Assembly (NCBI GenBank): GCA_018340375.1
Contig: JAFFJZ010000004.1
Span: 29,796,001 to 29,860,000 of the forward strand
Reading direction: 5' to 3'
Length of the DNA: 64,000 nucleotides
Source of the DNA: Gonatopus flavifemur
Lineage: Eukaryota; Arthropoda; Insecta; Hymenoptera; Dryinidae
Positions 1-12,513 of this stretch are shown here, piece by piece. Each line of letters begins with the position of its first letter. Position 1 is the first letter of the stretch. A model generated the notes under the pieces. That model saw only the letters and a program-made list of their open reading frames with translations, made no database searches and was not told the origin of the DNA. The translations under genes were made by a program, and so were the position numbers.

Positions 1-1
1 T

Positions 2-478
2 GATGGGCGTAAAGATAAGACAATTGATATTGAAAAATATGGAAACAAACGATATCAAAAAACCATTGTAGAAGAACATATAGTCTTGATCCAAGAACCA
101 GGAACTGTATACATGAGACACATTTTTCCTGAAAAAGGGAGTGCTATTTCGATCCGTGAGAGCATATTAAAGTTCTTAGATATAAATGGTTTCGACACAG
201 ACGAACTTCGAGCTATAGGTGGTGATGGAACAGCTGTCAATACAGGTCATAGTGAGGAAGTTATTTGTCTCTCAGAGCAGCATCTTGGGCGTTCGGTGCG
301 GTAGCTCATTTTCTTATTACATATGAACGAATTGCCTTTTCGTCATCTATTTACAGCATTAGATGGTACAACGAGAAGTCCAAATTCATTTTCTGGTCCA
401 ATTGGTGATCAGTTAAAAGACAAAATATATTGTCATATAATTCACATCTTAAGAGAAAAATCTATTTTTGTCTCATAA
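2..478 (+). pseudogene. Transposon-type protein fragment, one nonsense codon
   Basis: One frame is open from the window edge to a TAA at 476-478 except for a TAG at 302-304. The protein reads DGRKDKT near its start, then IGGDGTAVNTG around 218-242, then LLHMNELPFRHL after the TAG, then FSGPIGDQLKD. I recognise this order of motifs (EEH..IxEPG, GCDGTxVNTG, LLHANELPLRHL, GFSGPIG) from an uncharacterised protein family abundant in arthropod genomes and probably transposon-derived; I cannot name it. In that family a tryptophan lies just before the LLHANELP block, so the TAG is probably a mutated TGG. The aspartate in the GGDGT motif resembles an RNase-H-fold transposase motif, but that is inference. 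The 5' part lies outside the window. Confidence 0.6.
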
Positions 479-495
479 TGTGAATTATTCGACAA

Positions 496-589
496 TTATT
501 GAAATTCAAAATTTATTTAATTATTGAAATTCAAAATTTATTTAATTATTGAAATTCAAAATTTATTTAATTATTGAAATTCAAAATTC
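496..589. repeat. 25-bp tandem repeat, 3.7 copies
   Basis: Three complete 25-bp units start at 496, 521 and 546, and a partial fourth starts at 571. The unit begins TTATTGAAATTCAAAATTTA and the copies are essentially identical, so the expansion is recent. It lies just after the broken ORF at 2-478. Confidence 0.9.
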
Positions 590-874
590 CGGCTCTTCAC
601 AGACTTAGATTAACCTTCAAGGATTCATCCCTGAAAATTTCAGACCTTTTTATAAGTCCAGTTTCGAGTATTTTCGTGGAAACAAAAGTGCCACCAGATG
701 GAGCCACCTATTCGCTGGTATCCTCTTAAATGTGAATATTTTCCAATAAGGATTGACCTGCTTCAATTCGAGGTCAAATGACTCCGATTTCCGCGTGTGC
801 CCGAGAGAAAGTAAAAAATTTTCATTTTTCGACCCCCCAATGCTTGTGGAACAATGGAATTGCTGCAGAATGTT

Positions 875-1236
875 GTTGCCCACGAATGTGGAGATTCTAA
901 TGTTCTTGTTGTTGGAACATTACCATCTCTGGGGTGTTTGAGAAGGACCATTCAGCGCGAGCGTAAGGGTAACAAAGATGTTCCTGTTAATCCTTCAAAT
1001 CTCAAATCTCTCTGATTTAGTGGTTCCTGTTGAATACGCGAAGGTCGGAGGGGAACAATTTTTATTGCATGATTCTGGGCCTGGTAATGATCGATTCTTA
1101 GTGTTTTCTTCAGTTAAAAATTTAGAACTTATGGCCAAAACCGATATCGATTTTGTGATGGTATGTTCAGGGCATCTACGGCTCTCTTCAACCAATTGTT
1201 CACAATTCAGATAAAACTGGGTACCATAACTTCAAT
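875..1236 (+). pseudogene. MULE-type transposase remnant, frameshifted
   Basis: Three short frames joined by frameshifts read like the N-terminal part of a Mutator-like (MULE) transposase of the arthropod FLYWCH-associated type. From 875 the frame reads LPSLGCLRRTIQRERKG, then VPVNPSNL. From about 1018 another frame reads VVPVEYAKVGGEQFLLHDSG and DRFLVFSS. From 1163 a third reads MFRASTALFNQLFTIQ. In the family these correspond to the 'R..I.R.R....P.NP' segment, the 'F.LYDSG....R.LIF' segment and the 'DGTFK..P.LF.QLYTI' segment with the first catalytic aspartate. A GAT-GGT at about 1157 would encode the Asp-Gly in the third frame. At least two frameshifts make this dead. The C-terminal half was not found. 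Confidence 0.55.
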
Positions 1237-1690
1237 CGGTCATAGAGAAGTTCCTATTAGCAATAAATTAACCCTCGGCCGGTCACCAGGGCGAGAAAGG
1301 CAAATGACTTTTTTTTTCAACATATTGTCATTCCAACCTCCTCAATATTTGAAACTTACGGATTTGTGCATCGCAAACTACACTTGTTCCTCCTTCAAAA
1401 ACCACAAATTACGTATCTATGAGTCTGCTGTAGTCTTGATGAATGATGATGGAAAAATATCAGTGTTTTGAAGGTGACCGCTGGGGGGTTAACCAACCAA
1501 AGCTTTTCAGTTTCCCTATTCATTCATTAATAACATACTATTCGTATATTGCTCTCCAATTGATACCATTTTTTTATATTTGTTTTTGTCAACAGGTACA
1601 AAAACGAGGTTCTGCCCCATGGGTAGGGTAAAATCGGGTACTCGTTGAAATCAATGCAAAACAGTTTTGAATTGTGAACTTTCTATTACC
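1237..1690. other. No recognisable feature
   Basis: AT-rich DNA between the MULE remnant and the TACTGGC element. I see no convincing coding or repeat structure here. Confidence 0.5.
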
Positions 1691-3321
1691 ACCCATGTGG
1701 AAATGGAAACACGCCCCGCTACTGGCTGAGTACTGCCGCCAGAGTTGCCAGTACTGGCAAATCCATAGCTGCCAGTATTGGGCCAGTTCAATTCACAGTA
1801 ATGGAAAGGAGCCGAAATGACAACATCATTTCACATAAGGGCCAGAGGAACATTCACCACCGAATTGGTACCGATTTGCAATGCGAGCCAACTATGGCGG
1901 AACTCTGGCTCGCAACAGGATCAGTTGTTTTGCCAAAGCTGGATGAAAAACGACGAGGAGTCGAAATGATGACATCCTATGTAGGAATTCAAATCCGACC
2001 CAGTACTGGCACAGTACCGGTAACCGAAGTTACCAGGAGTGATCATATTTCAATTGGAAAAAAAAACATTGAATTTGAACTTTGAAAATCTGAAGAATTC
2101 ATTGTTCCTATGATTGTCATCGGAGAGAGGCACTTTGGAAATGATTCCTTCAAAGTTCACTGAGTGAGGATTGAACCCAGGTCCTGCGACTGAGAAACCT
2201 AGTCTCTATCACATCAGCCGATCTCCGAGTTGACGACGAATCACTCAATTTGCCATTTATTGTAATAGGACCGTTGAAGTCATACAATTCACCATAGATT
2301 CCGTACAAGAATAAAGTCCTACCAATGCTGGCACATTGTCGTCTCTCGAACATATTGAATGATGTACCAACTCTGGCCTAATGCTGGCGCGACTTCGGCT
2401 CACTACTACAGCCGAGTTACTACACCGAGAAACCAAAGTTGTCAAATTTACCTCTTGTAGTGCGAGCTACTACAATTTTAGCTGATTCCACTGCAAGGAA
2501 AGTAGGATGCACTTTGGCTATAGTATCTTTCGCATCAGCTGTGGTATATTTCACATGCGTTGTTGTAAAATCAACTAAAATTGTGGTCACTCGCACTAAA
2601 TACTCAATCATCCATATATTTATTCGATGATGTAAATTTTACAAGTTTTTTCCTTCATTGTAAGATCGTGATTTCAATGTCATTCGACCACCGATTCTGT
2701 AGAAAGTCAGAGTCCTGTCAATACTGGCACATTGCTGTCTTTCAAACATATTGAATGATCATACCAACTCTGGCCTAATGCTGGCAAGACTTCGGTCCAC
2801 TACAACAGCCAAGTTGCTAAGATCGTGATTCTAACGTCACTTGACTACCGATTCCGTAGTCAGTCAGAGTCTAATCAATACTGGCACATTGTCGTCTATG
2901 GAACATATTGGATGCTAATACTCACTCTGGCTCAGTATTGGTGCAGTGTTGTCTCGTCAAAGTAACCGTGTTATTGGAAAGATCAGTGAAATTCCTATCC
3001 ACTATCTATTCCGTATTAGAACAACGTTGCATCGATATTGGTGCAGTATCGTCTTTTGTTCGCATTTAATCATCTAACTAACTCTGATTCAGTACTGGCA
3101 CGGTTCCGTTTCTGTATGATCTGGGTACTCTCCCAAAATTCAATACTGGCTGAAGACCGTCTGACCGCGCAAGCCAGTACTGTCTGAAATCCGGCAAACA
3201 TTTGGCGCCATTTGAAAAACGGTAATGATTCTGAATAACACAGTTATATCTGCCGAAGTCTGGCAAGTGCAACTTGGTCAGTACTGCGCCATTTGTCAAC
3301 TCTGGCTATTTCCATATGGGT
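1691..3321 (+). mobile_element. TACTGGC-rich repeat element, copy 1
   Basis: A 1.63-kb non-coding element bounded by short inverted ends: ACCCATGTGGAAAT at 1691 and its complement ATTTCCATATGGGT at 3308-3321. It is packed with the motif TACTGGC and variants (TGCTGGC, ACTCTGGC). Internally it holds imperfect modules of about 130 bp at roughly 2285-2425, 2690-2820 and 2830-2960. Each carries CGATTCCGTA, then TACTGGCACATTG, GAACATATTGAATGAT and CAACTCTGGCC. A near-identical copy lies inverted at 6557-7937, and a fragment of its right end lies at 37117-37277. Short ORFs inside it are conserved in copy 2 only because the DNA is. The superfamily is unknown. Confidence 0.7.
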
Positions 3322-6300
3322 AGGTTTATATTGAGTTGACATTGGTCCACCGTGCTCAGCAATGCCATATTTCGCCAAGCTTGCACCAGTTATCAGTATT
3401 GGCATTTCCTACCTGGGACTATCTAACAATACCAGTGGTACGTTCTCGTATCTTACCAACTTAGTAGAAATATAGTAATTTTTCAAACTTTATTTTCCTC
3501 CCTATGATTATTTGGGATTATGATTCAACAGTTCATTCTGAGAACCACGATTTAATCAATGACTAGATAATACAAGTCTGTTTATTCCAATAAACACGAG
3601 ATTCAACTACTCGAAAATTGTTATTCATATTCCAAGTAACAGGAACTTCAAGAAAATACACACAAATTTCATTTTTTTTCAACTACCTTAATTTTCATCA
3701 TGATAAAATAAACCTCAAGATATAAGTTTTTACGGCTAAACTTTGGATCATTTGATCTACACTACGACGTGATGAGAGGATATCCAAGAAAAATTGAAAT
3801 AAAAGATGAATGTTACGACGTGCTAGGAAGAACTTAAGTTGCTTGGGAATAAAATTCAAAAGAGAAGGTTCTTTTGGTGAGGCGAATGCTAGATTACATG
3901 GCACCGCGGAAGGGGACGCAAAGCGCAGCCTCTGGAATTTCCCGAATTCGTGATGGAAGTTCGAATAAAAAAAATTTTCATGCGTTTTTGGACATTGTAC
4001 CTTGCTTATATACTGAGACAACACCAGATGGGCCTCAATTCCGTGTGGGTATGGTTTTTCACACGTTGCAAGGAAGAATAACAAATGATTTCGATTGGAT
4101 GTCAATTCGATTGCATCCTGTTATTGGATATCAAAATACCTTTGAAATTGGTTTCTAATGAAAATATTTTCAAACTGTGTTTATGAAGGGGTTTCCGTCA
4201 TGTATAGTGTACTTTGAAAATATGTCGAAAATAAGTCGATCTTGATTTATTTAACCAAATTTTGTGGATGTAATCTTAATCAGCTAGATATCAATTTGAT
4301 ATCGAATTGATATTAGCCTTCTGCCTACTTGAAGGTTTCTCAAAGATGTTTTATGTATCAGAATCGAAACAGTTCAAAAATTCCAATTCTTTTTTAGAAA
4401 TTGGGGAGTTTGTTCCGAAGTCATTGATGTAAGTGAATGTATTTTATGATATACTTTCATCAATCAGCCTTCTTTTCGAATAAATTAAGTCGCTTGAATC
4501 GTATAACAATTCTGTATAAAATATTGAGAACATATGAATCAAGAGTATTTGGCGTAGACTACACGTATAAGAATGATAGGAAAATGAAAGGCTTTTGACT
4601 CTTTTGATTTCCTTTAATTAAGTGGACTCAGTTCTATAATAATTTCCATCAACATTTCAAAGAGATGATGTTATTGGAATTCATACTCCGATCACTGATG
4701 AATTATTCTGTAAGATTTCCAGTAACGCTTCAATCGAAAAATAATCAACTCCAAAATGAACGAAGTTCGTGGAAATCTCTTGAGGTGGGAAGCATCTTTT
4801 AAGCTCGATCAATAGATGGAATAAGATATACTCCATTCTAGATAAGAATAGATTTTTAAACCATGATCAGATTTTTCATAAATTTAAATTCATTCAATGA
4901 AAAAGTGCTATTGTATGTACCCCAAAATTCTATTCAATAAATATAGTTCTCAAAATATTTCCATAATCATAAATCCGTAATTTATTCTCAATTATATGGT
5001 GCTGTACTGAAAAAAACTATATTCTCACCAAATAAATAGTCTATTTGTCATGTCTCCATAACATATTCCTTCGTATTAATTAAATATTTGCTCAAATCAA
5101 ATAATTGGAATACTTGCCCTAAATGAATTGATCTTCTGAATGAATAATTCATACCCCACAAGTAATCAATTTTTGCATTTAATTGAATATTTGATTTATA
5201 GAAATAAATATTTGATGGAAAGAGGACACATAAATATTTTTTCCTGTGTACTAGAGTTGTATTATAGTTTATCGTGAACAGATTCGATGTAACATTTCGA
5301 TTACTGTTGTATCATGCTGCTACGAATGAATGTTATTATATTTGTGAAACAGGTTCAATACACTTGTTTCTTCAACTTATTAGTAAGAAAATACAAAAAT
5401 GTCCACAATACAAAATTATTGAAACAAAAATAATGAAAGACGATACAGTGAGTCCTACATAGCCTTTCCTTATTTGTCAACATTTTTATAATAACCAATA
5501 AAATCCAATGAATATTTCTGTCTTCTCTCACTCAACATCAACTTGAACTCACTGAATTTCGATACATTTCTCCTGCGTAGATTTCATGTAGTAAGGAAAA
5601 GCTGACCCGATACCCCAGTATTGTCAGCTACGTTAACAGATTTTCCAAGTTTTGCAATACGGTTTTGACTTTCCTGATCAATATGGATTCCACCCAACCT
5701 TCAAACTCTTTCTACAAGTTTGTCACTACTCTAATAACAAATTCAAGACAGGAAATAAGACTTTTTTCTCCAATTTACAAATGTCAACTTTGACAGTACT
5801 CTTCAAGAGTAAAACCATCCAACGAGCTTTATGTGAATAATCCAAGTTTTTGGAAATTCATTCTAAACTTTCGCTTGAAAAGATCTTTAATACATAATAA
5901 TTAAACAATAACGACCACACATTTCACAGAAATAATTCATTCATTGTTTTTTATCACATAAACTTAACCTCACATCTGTCAACCGAATTGCAATTTTCAC
6001 ATAGGTTAATAGATTATTATACTCAACCGATGGATTGAATCAGATATCCACGTCATTTACATTGATCTTTTCTGATAAACCACGTATAGGTACCGGTTTA
6101 GCTTAGGTCGTTAGGGCGTTGGGATAGTAGATCGCGCAACATTAAGTAGGGATTGGTTTAGGTGGTTCGATTCTCTTCGAGGTTTCCAGTTTTCTCTCCA
6201 TGACATGAGAACGTAGTGAACAACGTGGTCGTCAATCTGCAAGTGTTCTCCTCCGAGACATGTTTTTTGCTTAAAATTCAGTTTTTTATTTTTAAAGACA

Positions 6301-6339
6301 TTTTGGCCCAAAGCATAAATATTTTACTGAATAATCATT
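3322..6339. other. Unassigned DNA between the inverted TACTGGC copies
   Basis: About 3 kb of AT-rich sequence. Two antiparallel ORFs overlap at 3698-4158 (135 codons minus, 94 codons plus). Neither resembles a family I know and both lack coding texture, so I do not call a gene. A tRNA-like segment near 6099-6174 is listed separately. Confidence 0.5.
6091..6180 (+). repeat. tRNA-like segment, possible SINE head
   Basis: A box-A-like TAGCTTAGGTCG at 6099-6110 and a box-B-like GGTTCGATTCT at 6164-6174 are spaced about as in a tRNA with a long variable region. The acceptor ends do not pair, so this is not a functional tRNA gene. A decayed tRNA-derived SINE is the simplest reading; chance is not excluded. 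Confidence 0.3.
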
Positions 6340-6556
6340 GTTGATGTATTATTATAATTTCACTTTACTGGGGCGAATGAAAATTCATATACAAATTTCA
6401 TGTATTCATACATTAAATTTCAAATCCATGTACATTAAATTTAATGTATGTAGACTTGAAATTTGTGGAACCTGTACATGAATTTTCAGTTACGTACTTG
6501 AAAAAAACTTCCGGTAGATTTACATCAAAATTCATGCAGAAATTTTTAACAGTGTA
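6340..6556. mobile_element. MITE of the CACTGTTAAAAATT family (left end unclear)
   Basis: The right end reads AATTTTTAACAGTG at about 6543-6556 and abuts the truncated edge of TACTGGC copy 2. Inside are TTAAATTTAATGTA-type palindromic stretches and a TACGTACTTGAAAAAAACTT motif. Both also occur in the related element at 41687-41909. The insertion or an associated deletion probably removed the end of TACTGGC copy 2. Confidence 0.45.
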
Positions 6557-7937
6557 GTTGGATGGTAAAATGTGAACAAAGGACGATACTGCACCAGTAT
6601 CGATGCAACGTTGTTATAATAAGGGATAGATAGTGCATAGGAATTTCACTGATCTTTCCAATACCACGATTACTTTGACAAGACAATACTGCACCAGTAC
6701 TGAGCCAGAGTTAGTATTAGCATTCGATATGTTCAAGAGACGACAGGTTGCCAGGTAGTATGAGTATTGGTAGACTCTGGCTGACTACGGATTCGGTAGT
6801 CAACTGACGTTAGAATCACGATCTTAGCAACTTGGCTATTGTAGTGGGCCGGAGTCTTGCCAGCAATAAGCCAGAGTTGGTATGATCAGTCAATATGTTT
6901 GAAAGACAGCAATGTGCCAGTATTGACAGGACTCTGACTTTCTACAGAATCGGTGGTCGAATGACATTAAAATCACGATCTTACAATGAAGGAAAAAACT
7001 TGTAAAATTTACATCATTGAATAAATATATGGATGATTGAGTATTTAGTGCGAGTGACCACAATTTTAGTTGATTTTACAACAACGCATGTGAAATATAC
7101 CACAGCTGATGCGAAAGATACTATAGCCAAAGTGCATCCTACTTTCCTTGCAGTGGAATCAGCTAAAATTGTAGTAGCTCGCACTACAAGAGGTAAATTT
7201 GACAACTTCGTTTTCTCGGTGTGGTAACTCGGCTGTAGTAGTGAGCCGAAGTCGCGCCAGCATTAGGCCAGAGTTGGTATCATCATTCAATATGTTCGAG
7301 AGACGACAATGTGCCAGCATTGGTAGGACTTTATTCCTCTACGGAATCTATGGTGAATTGTATGACTTCAACGGTCCTATTACAATAAATGGCAATTTGA
7401 GTGATTCGTCGTCAACTCGGAGATCGGCTGATGTGATAGAGACTAGGTTTCTCAGTCGCAGGACCTGGGTTCAATCCTCACTCAGTGAACTTTGAAGGAA
7501 TCATTTCCAAAGTGCCTCTCTCCGATGACAATCATAGGAACAATGAATTCTTCAGATTTTCAAAGTTCAAATTCAATGTTTTTTTTTCCAATTGAAATAT
7601 GATCACTCCTGGTAACTTCGGTTACCGGTACTGTGCCAGTACTGGGTCGGATTTGAATTCCTACATAGGATGTCATCATTTCAACTCCTCGTCGTTTTTC
7701 ATCCAGCCTTGGCAAAACAACTGATCCTGTTGCGAGCCAGAGTTCCGCCAGTTGGCTCGCATTGAAAATCGGCACCCATTCGTTGGTAAATGTTCCTCTG
7801 GCCCTTATGTGAAATGATGTTGTCATTTCGGCTCTTTTCCAGTACTGTGAATTTAACTGGCCCAATACTGGCAGCTATGGATTTGCCATTACTGGCAACT
7901 CTGGTAACAGTACTCAGCCAGTAGCGGCGCGTGTTTC
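6557..7937 (-). mobile_element. TACTGGC-rich repeat element, copy 2 (inverted, truncated)
   Basis: The reverse complement of this stretch matches 1697-3075 of copy 1 with only scattered differences. It includes the matching short frames at 7560-7865 and 7014-7205. It lacks both extreme ends of copy 1: at 7937 the match stops just before the CCATTTCCACATGGGT end, and at 6557 it stops at the edge of a MITE. Two independent insertions or an inverted duplication are both possible. Confidence 0.7.
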
Positions 7938-8493
7938 AAAGCCAGCTGCAATGATTGCGAAACATCGGCAACCAATCGATACAAGACGTGGCTCCACTCC
8001 GGAAGCTCAAAATTCATTTAGTTCAGTGATTGGTTGATCAATGAAATTTGACATGAATGATCTCAATAATTTTTCTTTCTTTATTTTATTTTGAAGGAAA
8101 TTCATTTAGATTCATGTCAGATTTCTTGAAGTCTTTTGAAGGTATCTTTGAGAATTCTTAAAGATATCTCTTGTGAGATGTCTTCAAGATATCTTTAGGT
8201 GTTTCATGAAACATCTTTTAGAATTTGTTGAGATATATCTCAACAAAAATGACATGACATGATACAAAAGATAGATAGATATATCTGTCAGAATGTTATA
8301 CAAGACATCATCAAACTTGTTATCTGGGAAATGCATGTCAAATATCATGTCATCATTTTTATACATCCATGAAAAATCTGATTCATGAAATATTATTCTT
8401 CACTATCAATTGAGTATAACTGCGATTATTCGTGGTTTTGCATTTATCTAGTGAATATACAGACAACCCAACTATCCAACTTCCAATTGGATC
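7938..8493. repeat. AAGATATCTT-rich low-copy repeat in unassigned DNA
   Basis: From about 8115 to 8330 the palindromic words AAGATATCTT, AAGATGTCTT and GAGATATATCTC recur. The same word set marks elements near 16600, 27554, 42525, 44935 and 58665, so this is probably a decayed member of that group. Clear ends were not found. Confidence 0.4.
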
Positions 8494-8718
8494 CAGTGTT
8501 GCCAGAGCACCTTGATTAAATATTACATGTAGATTAGAAAAAAGTTACATTCCCAGTTCATAAGTTACATGATATTTTGCGGTAATATTCAGCCTTGCAT
8601 TCTTGCGTTAAAGTTTGACGTTTTAAACGTTACCGTTCAAAAAAATGTTACATCCATGTTACATGGAAGGGTTGAAAGTTACGTAAAATGTAACAAATGT
8701 AACCTTCTGGCAACACTG
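8494..8718. mobile_element. hAT-type MITE with perfect 8-bp target duplication
   Basis: The terminal inverted repeats are CAGTGTTGCCAGA at the left end and TCTGGCAACACTG at the right end, 13 of 13 matching. The direct repeat ATTGGATC stands on both sides (8486-8493 and 8719-8726). An 8-bp duplication plus a CAG...GCC-like end is the hallmark of the hAT superfamily. The 225-bp interior has no ORF and contains repeated TGTTACAT / ATGTAACA words. It is a non-autonomous element. Confidence 0.85.
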
Positions 8719-8894
8719 ATTGGATCACTCAAATATTTTAGAAGATACGGTCAGAGCGTACGATAGCGGGCGCAATAGACACTCCGCGCTGGTATACTAC
8801 GTATACCGATGAGTGCCTAATGACAGATTCAATCTACTTGCGCCTATCAAGTACCCAATATCATGTCAATTCGACTTGGAATTAAGTTGTTTCT

Positions 8895-9125
8895 GCGTGT
8901 TTACAAGTCTAAAGTTCGAAGCAAACCGTGACAAATCGAAACTCGAGCCGAACGTTTTCAATGAATGCAGTTCGAAATTTGAACCGATCCGAACTGTTTC
9001 TGTTATCCAAGTTTCAAATTCGAACCGAACCGAACCTTTTCTGCTAATCAATTTCGAAGTTCGAACCAAAACGAATAGTAGGAGTTCCGTTCGGTTCGAG
9101 ATTTGAACGGTTCGCAAATCCCTAG
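8895..9125. repeat. TTCGAACCGAACC-type degenerate repeat
   Basis: TTCGAA and GAACCGAACC words recur through this stretch, and it ends in GGTTCGCAAATCCCTA. Read in reverse the end is TAGGGATTTGCGAACC, similar in style to the TAGGGATGCACCGGAT end of the hAT-type element at 52639. No partner end or target duplication was found. Confidence 0.35.
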
Positions 9126-12100
9126 TAAGCACCCAGTTTTACATACTCTGAATGTTATATCCAAAATTTCTTTGAGTCGAGTGGGAAATTGATGAGTGCC
9201 TTTTCATATATCCACGGATATCTGAATTGTGTAACAGTTCCGAAGCTCAATACATAGTCTAATTTGAGGTGTGAACGAAGCTAGCATATGTAGGCTACGA
9301 TGTGTTCAAAATGAGCGAAGCGAATTTTGAAGGGGGTCGAACTGCTGAGCAAAGCAAATCAGTCAGGACGTGGAACCCTCTGGTTCGATTTGACTTCATG
9401 TGCACAGTGTATGACATTCGGATAACAAAAACAGAACAGAACTACTGAAAAAATCAATAACTGGATTCTCAAGTAGAGAAGAATTGTGATAGTCAGACAT
9501 GTGTGGATTTGAAAGTATATTAATATTTTCAAGGATAGGGGAAATCATTCTATTGGCTATGATATTGCCGAGTAATTGTATACGAAGCAAAATGCGGTTG
9601 GAAAATATAGTACTTTGTAAGGGACTCAGAATATTTCGTAGTTTTTTTACGAGCAAACAGTGGTTCGGATTTTTATTGGATTTCCATTTTCGTTCATTTC
9701 ATTCAAATTATCAGTAAATAACAGAAGATTAAGGGAAATATGAACTCTCCAAAAGTCGAACCGGACAATTTTTTTTTGAATTCCTAGTTTTGTTGGAGGA
9801 CAACTCCAAAAAAATACGCATCGTTTGATGAGAATACAAAAAACTTAAAAATATTCTCAAATTCTCTCATTTCATTTTCAAATCAATTTTATCTTCATGT
9901 AGAGTGACTGCTCCACTCTTATGATACAATAATTGGACATTCAAACACTTAGAAGACGTGAAAAAATTGTCCGAAGATTAACCGTCAAGTGATAAGGCTG
10001 AATAAATAAGTAACTTGAACTATCAAGTCAATTATTTGATTAGTTAGAAAAGAGCCTGTGAAATTTGCAAATGGCATTCTTATTTTTTAGGGATTTCGAA
10101 TTTCATGGTCATTTTTGAAATCACATGCGTCCTTGTAATAAAAAATGCACGATTCCCCGAAGTGAAACAGTTCATTGAATGCTGATGCATACTCAATTTC
10201 CTTGATTTCATCACTCCATAATTGAATTGTGAAACAGTGTCTAAACAAATCATTTAATACAATAATTATTATTATTTTCATTATTATCAATTTCTCCAAT
10301 TATTTTATGATTTATTTCTCATTCTCATTGATTCGTTGAAATCCTTCCTTTTTAGAATTTCATCAAGATGAAGGCAAATCTTATCAAAATCCTACAAATA
10401 CTGATTTTCCACATTTAGATATATCGTGGAGCTTTGAATCAAGTAGGAGTATGTTTGAATGAACATGATATGAACACAAACATGCATGATTTCCCACATC
10501 ACGTATTGTGCAACAAATCTTGTTCTACAATTGAAGCGCATATGTATAACATGAAATTCTGCACTTCTTAATCTGAGCGCAACTCAATCACAAACTGTTA
10601 AAAAATCAGGATTCAACACAGTTTGAAGTACATATATAGTACAAATGCATGTCACATATCTGTGTGTTGTTTTGTCTTCAAGACGTGATGAAAATGAAGT
10701 ACAAATGAGCGTCTTGTGGCTATCTGCGTTGTTAGAAATATCTTTAAATTTAAAATATTTTTCATGTACATTTGTGAATGAAATTTCCAATTCTTGGTGA
10801 TTTGAATCAGAATTCATTTACACGTGATTGAATTAAAAATTCCTGCCATATCATATCATACAAATAATGAGGCTGAAGTTAGAATCGTTCATTGACACAA
10901 AACAGTAATCGAATAACGAAATACGTAACTGTTAAAGACTCAAAATCTTCGAGTATATTCTTTAAACGATATTCCTAGTTCCAAGAGGTTAATTCAAGAA
11001 GAAGAAAAAACGATGATTCATTCCATTTCATGATTTTGAATCTCCGTTTCGTTTCTACGAACGATTCAAACTTCCACAACATATACAATTATATATATTT
11101 TCGTAACTGAAATTTTATTCAAATGCAATTGAAATTTCAATGAATTTTCCAATTACGTGAATAACTTTTGCTTCCATCACATGTAATTGGAAGTTCAATC
11201 AGAAATTTCTAACAGTGTGGGACAGTGATATTGCAAAACTGATTTTCTAAGATAAAACATGTTATTCAAAACGATATTCGAAAGTCAGAAATGTTGATGT
11301 TTTTAGATTTGTCAATGTTTGATTACCAGTTCGTCTTCAAAAACGATTCGGACTATGGCAATGTATCCTTGTGCGCTTTGAATACACCGACTACTCTATG
11401 AATAACGATTCAATACGTCTGTAATCTCTTTTGATGAGAATAAATACAACAACTGTTTTCACAATTTCGTGGAAATTGGTCGAATTTGCTCCAATACAAT
11501 CTACATTCAATGCCATAAATGGAAACACAATAAATATTCCAATTTGTAATTGAATTTGATAATTTTTCATCTATACAGTAACAAAGCGTGGTAATCACGC
11601 AACGACCAACACATCGTCGAAGGAAGTAACTGTTCAATAAATTCAAAATGCCGTTTTTATCGCGTGAGTTGAGTTAAATTAATTCCAAAGCAGCTTCTCC
11701 ATTTTGTATGGTCTGAAAGGAGTTATATGTGAATGGATTGAAATAAATATCCCATATCAATTCAAAGTATGACGATTCTATATAACTTTGGAACGATAAA
11801 ATGTAACTCATTCTTCCTTTCGGTTGCGTATTATTCAAATAAATATCAGGATACCAGAATTGGGGATCATCGAAGATCTCTCACGCCAATTCCAAGAGGA
11901 TCGACATTTAATTGACCATTCAAAAGTTAATAAAAAGGTCAATGTGGATTTTATGCTTTGAGTTCAATAATATCGTTTCACAATAAGAGACTTTTATTCA
12001 AATGTAACGCTTCCGGGGATGAAATAAAAAGGATCAATCATTGTTGTGTAATTTTCTCGGATTTTACAATAGACGTGAATGCTGGAAACAGGGTAACGAA

Positions 12101-12513
12101 GAGGATAGGAAATCACACTACATTATAACACATCGTATACAATTGTATACAAATTATGTACAATTGTATACATTTTGGACATTTTTTCCACATGGACTGT
12201 GTGCCTTACTGATCTGTTTGCAACGACCAAAATCCAAAAATCAATTATGAGATGTATATTGTTGAAGAAATAAGAAATACACTGACATCCCAATGGAAAT
12301 ATGTAATTCAAGAGGTCTCGAGCAATCTATCATTCATCTTCCCTGCTGAAACGCCAGCCAGATCTGGACGAAAGATAGTTTTCAGGTCCGAACGTCTTCT
12401 GTCTCAGGAAATCTGCTCAAGAACTGACGAAATTTCTATCTGGTTCCGTTCAAAATCACCACGCATTGAATATCTGGTCAAAAACTGTTAAAATGTCATA
12501 CCTGCACTAATTC
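9126..12513. other. Unassigned AT-rich DNA
   Basis: No gene recognised. A weak inverted-repeat pair (CGGACAATTTTTT at 9762 and its complement ending near 9973) may bound a small MITE. At 11200-11217 the sequence AGAAATTTCTAACAGTGTGG resembles one end of the CACTGTT MITE family, without a partner. ORFs of 60-90 codons here look random. Confidence 0.45.

Noticed and set aside
3698..4158. Overlapping 135-codon minus and 94-codon plus ORFs
   Set aside because: Antiparallel overlap, no motif, no codon texture. Likely chance ORFs between two repeats.
1801..7865. Matching ORFs in the two TACTGGC copies
   Set aside because: High DNA identity between copies explains the shared frames; no known domain and no stop-codon avoidance beyond that.
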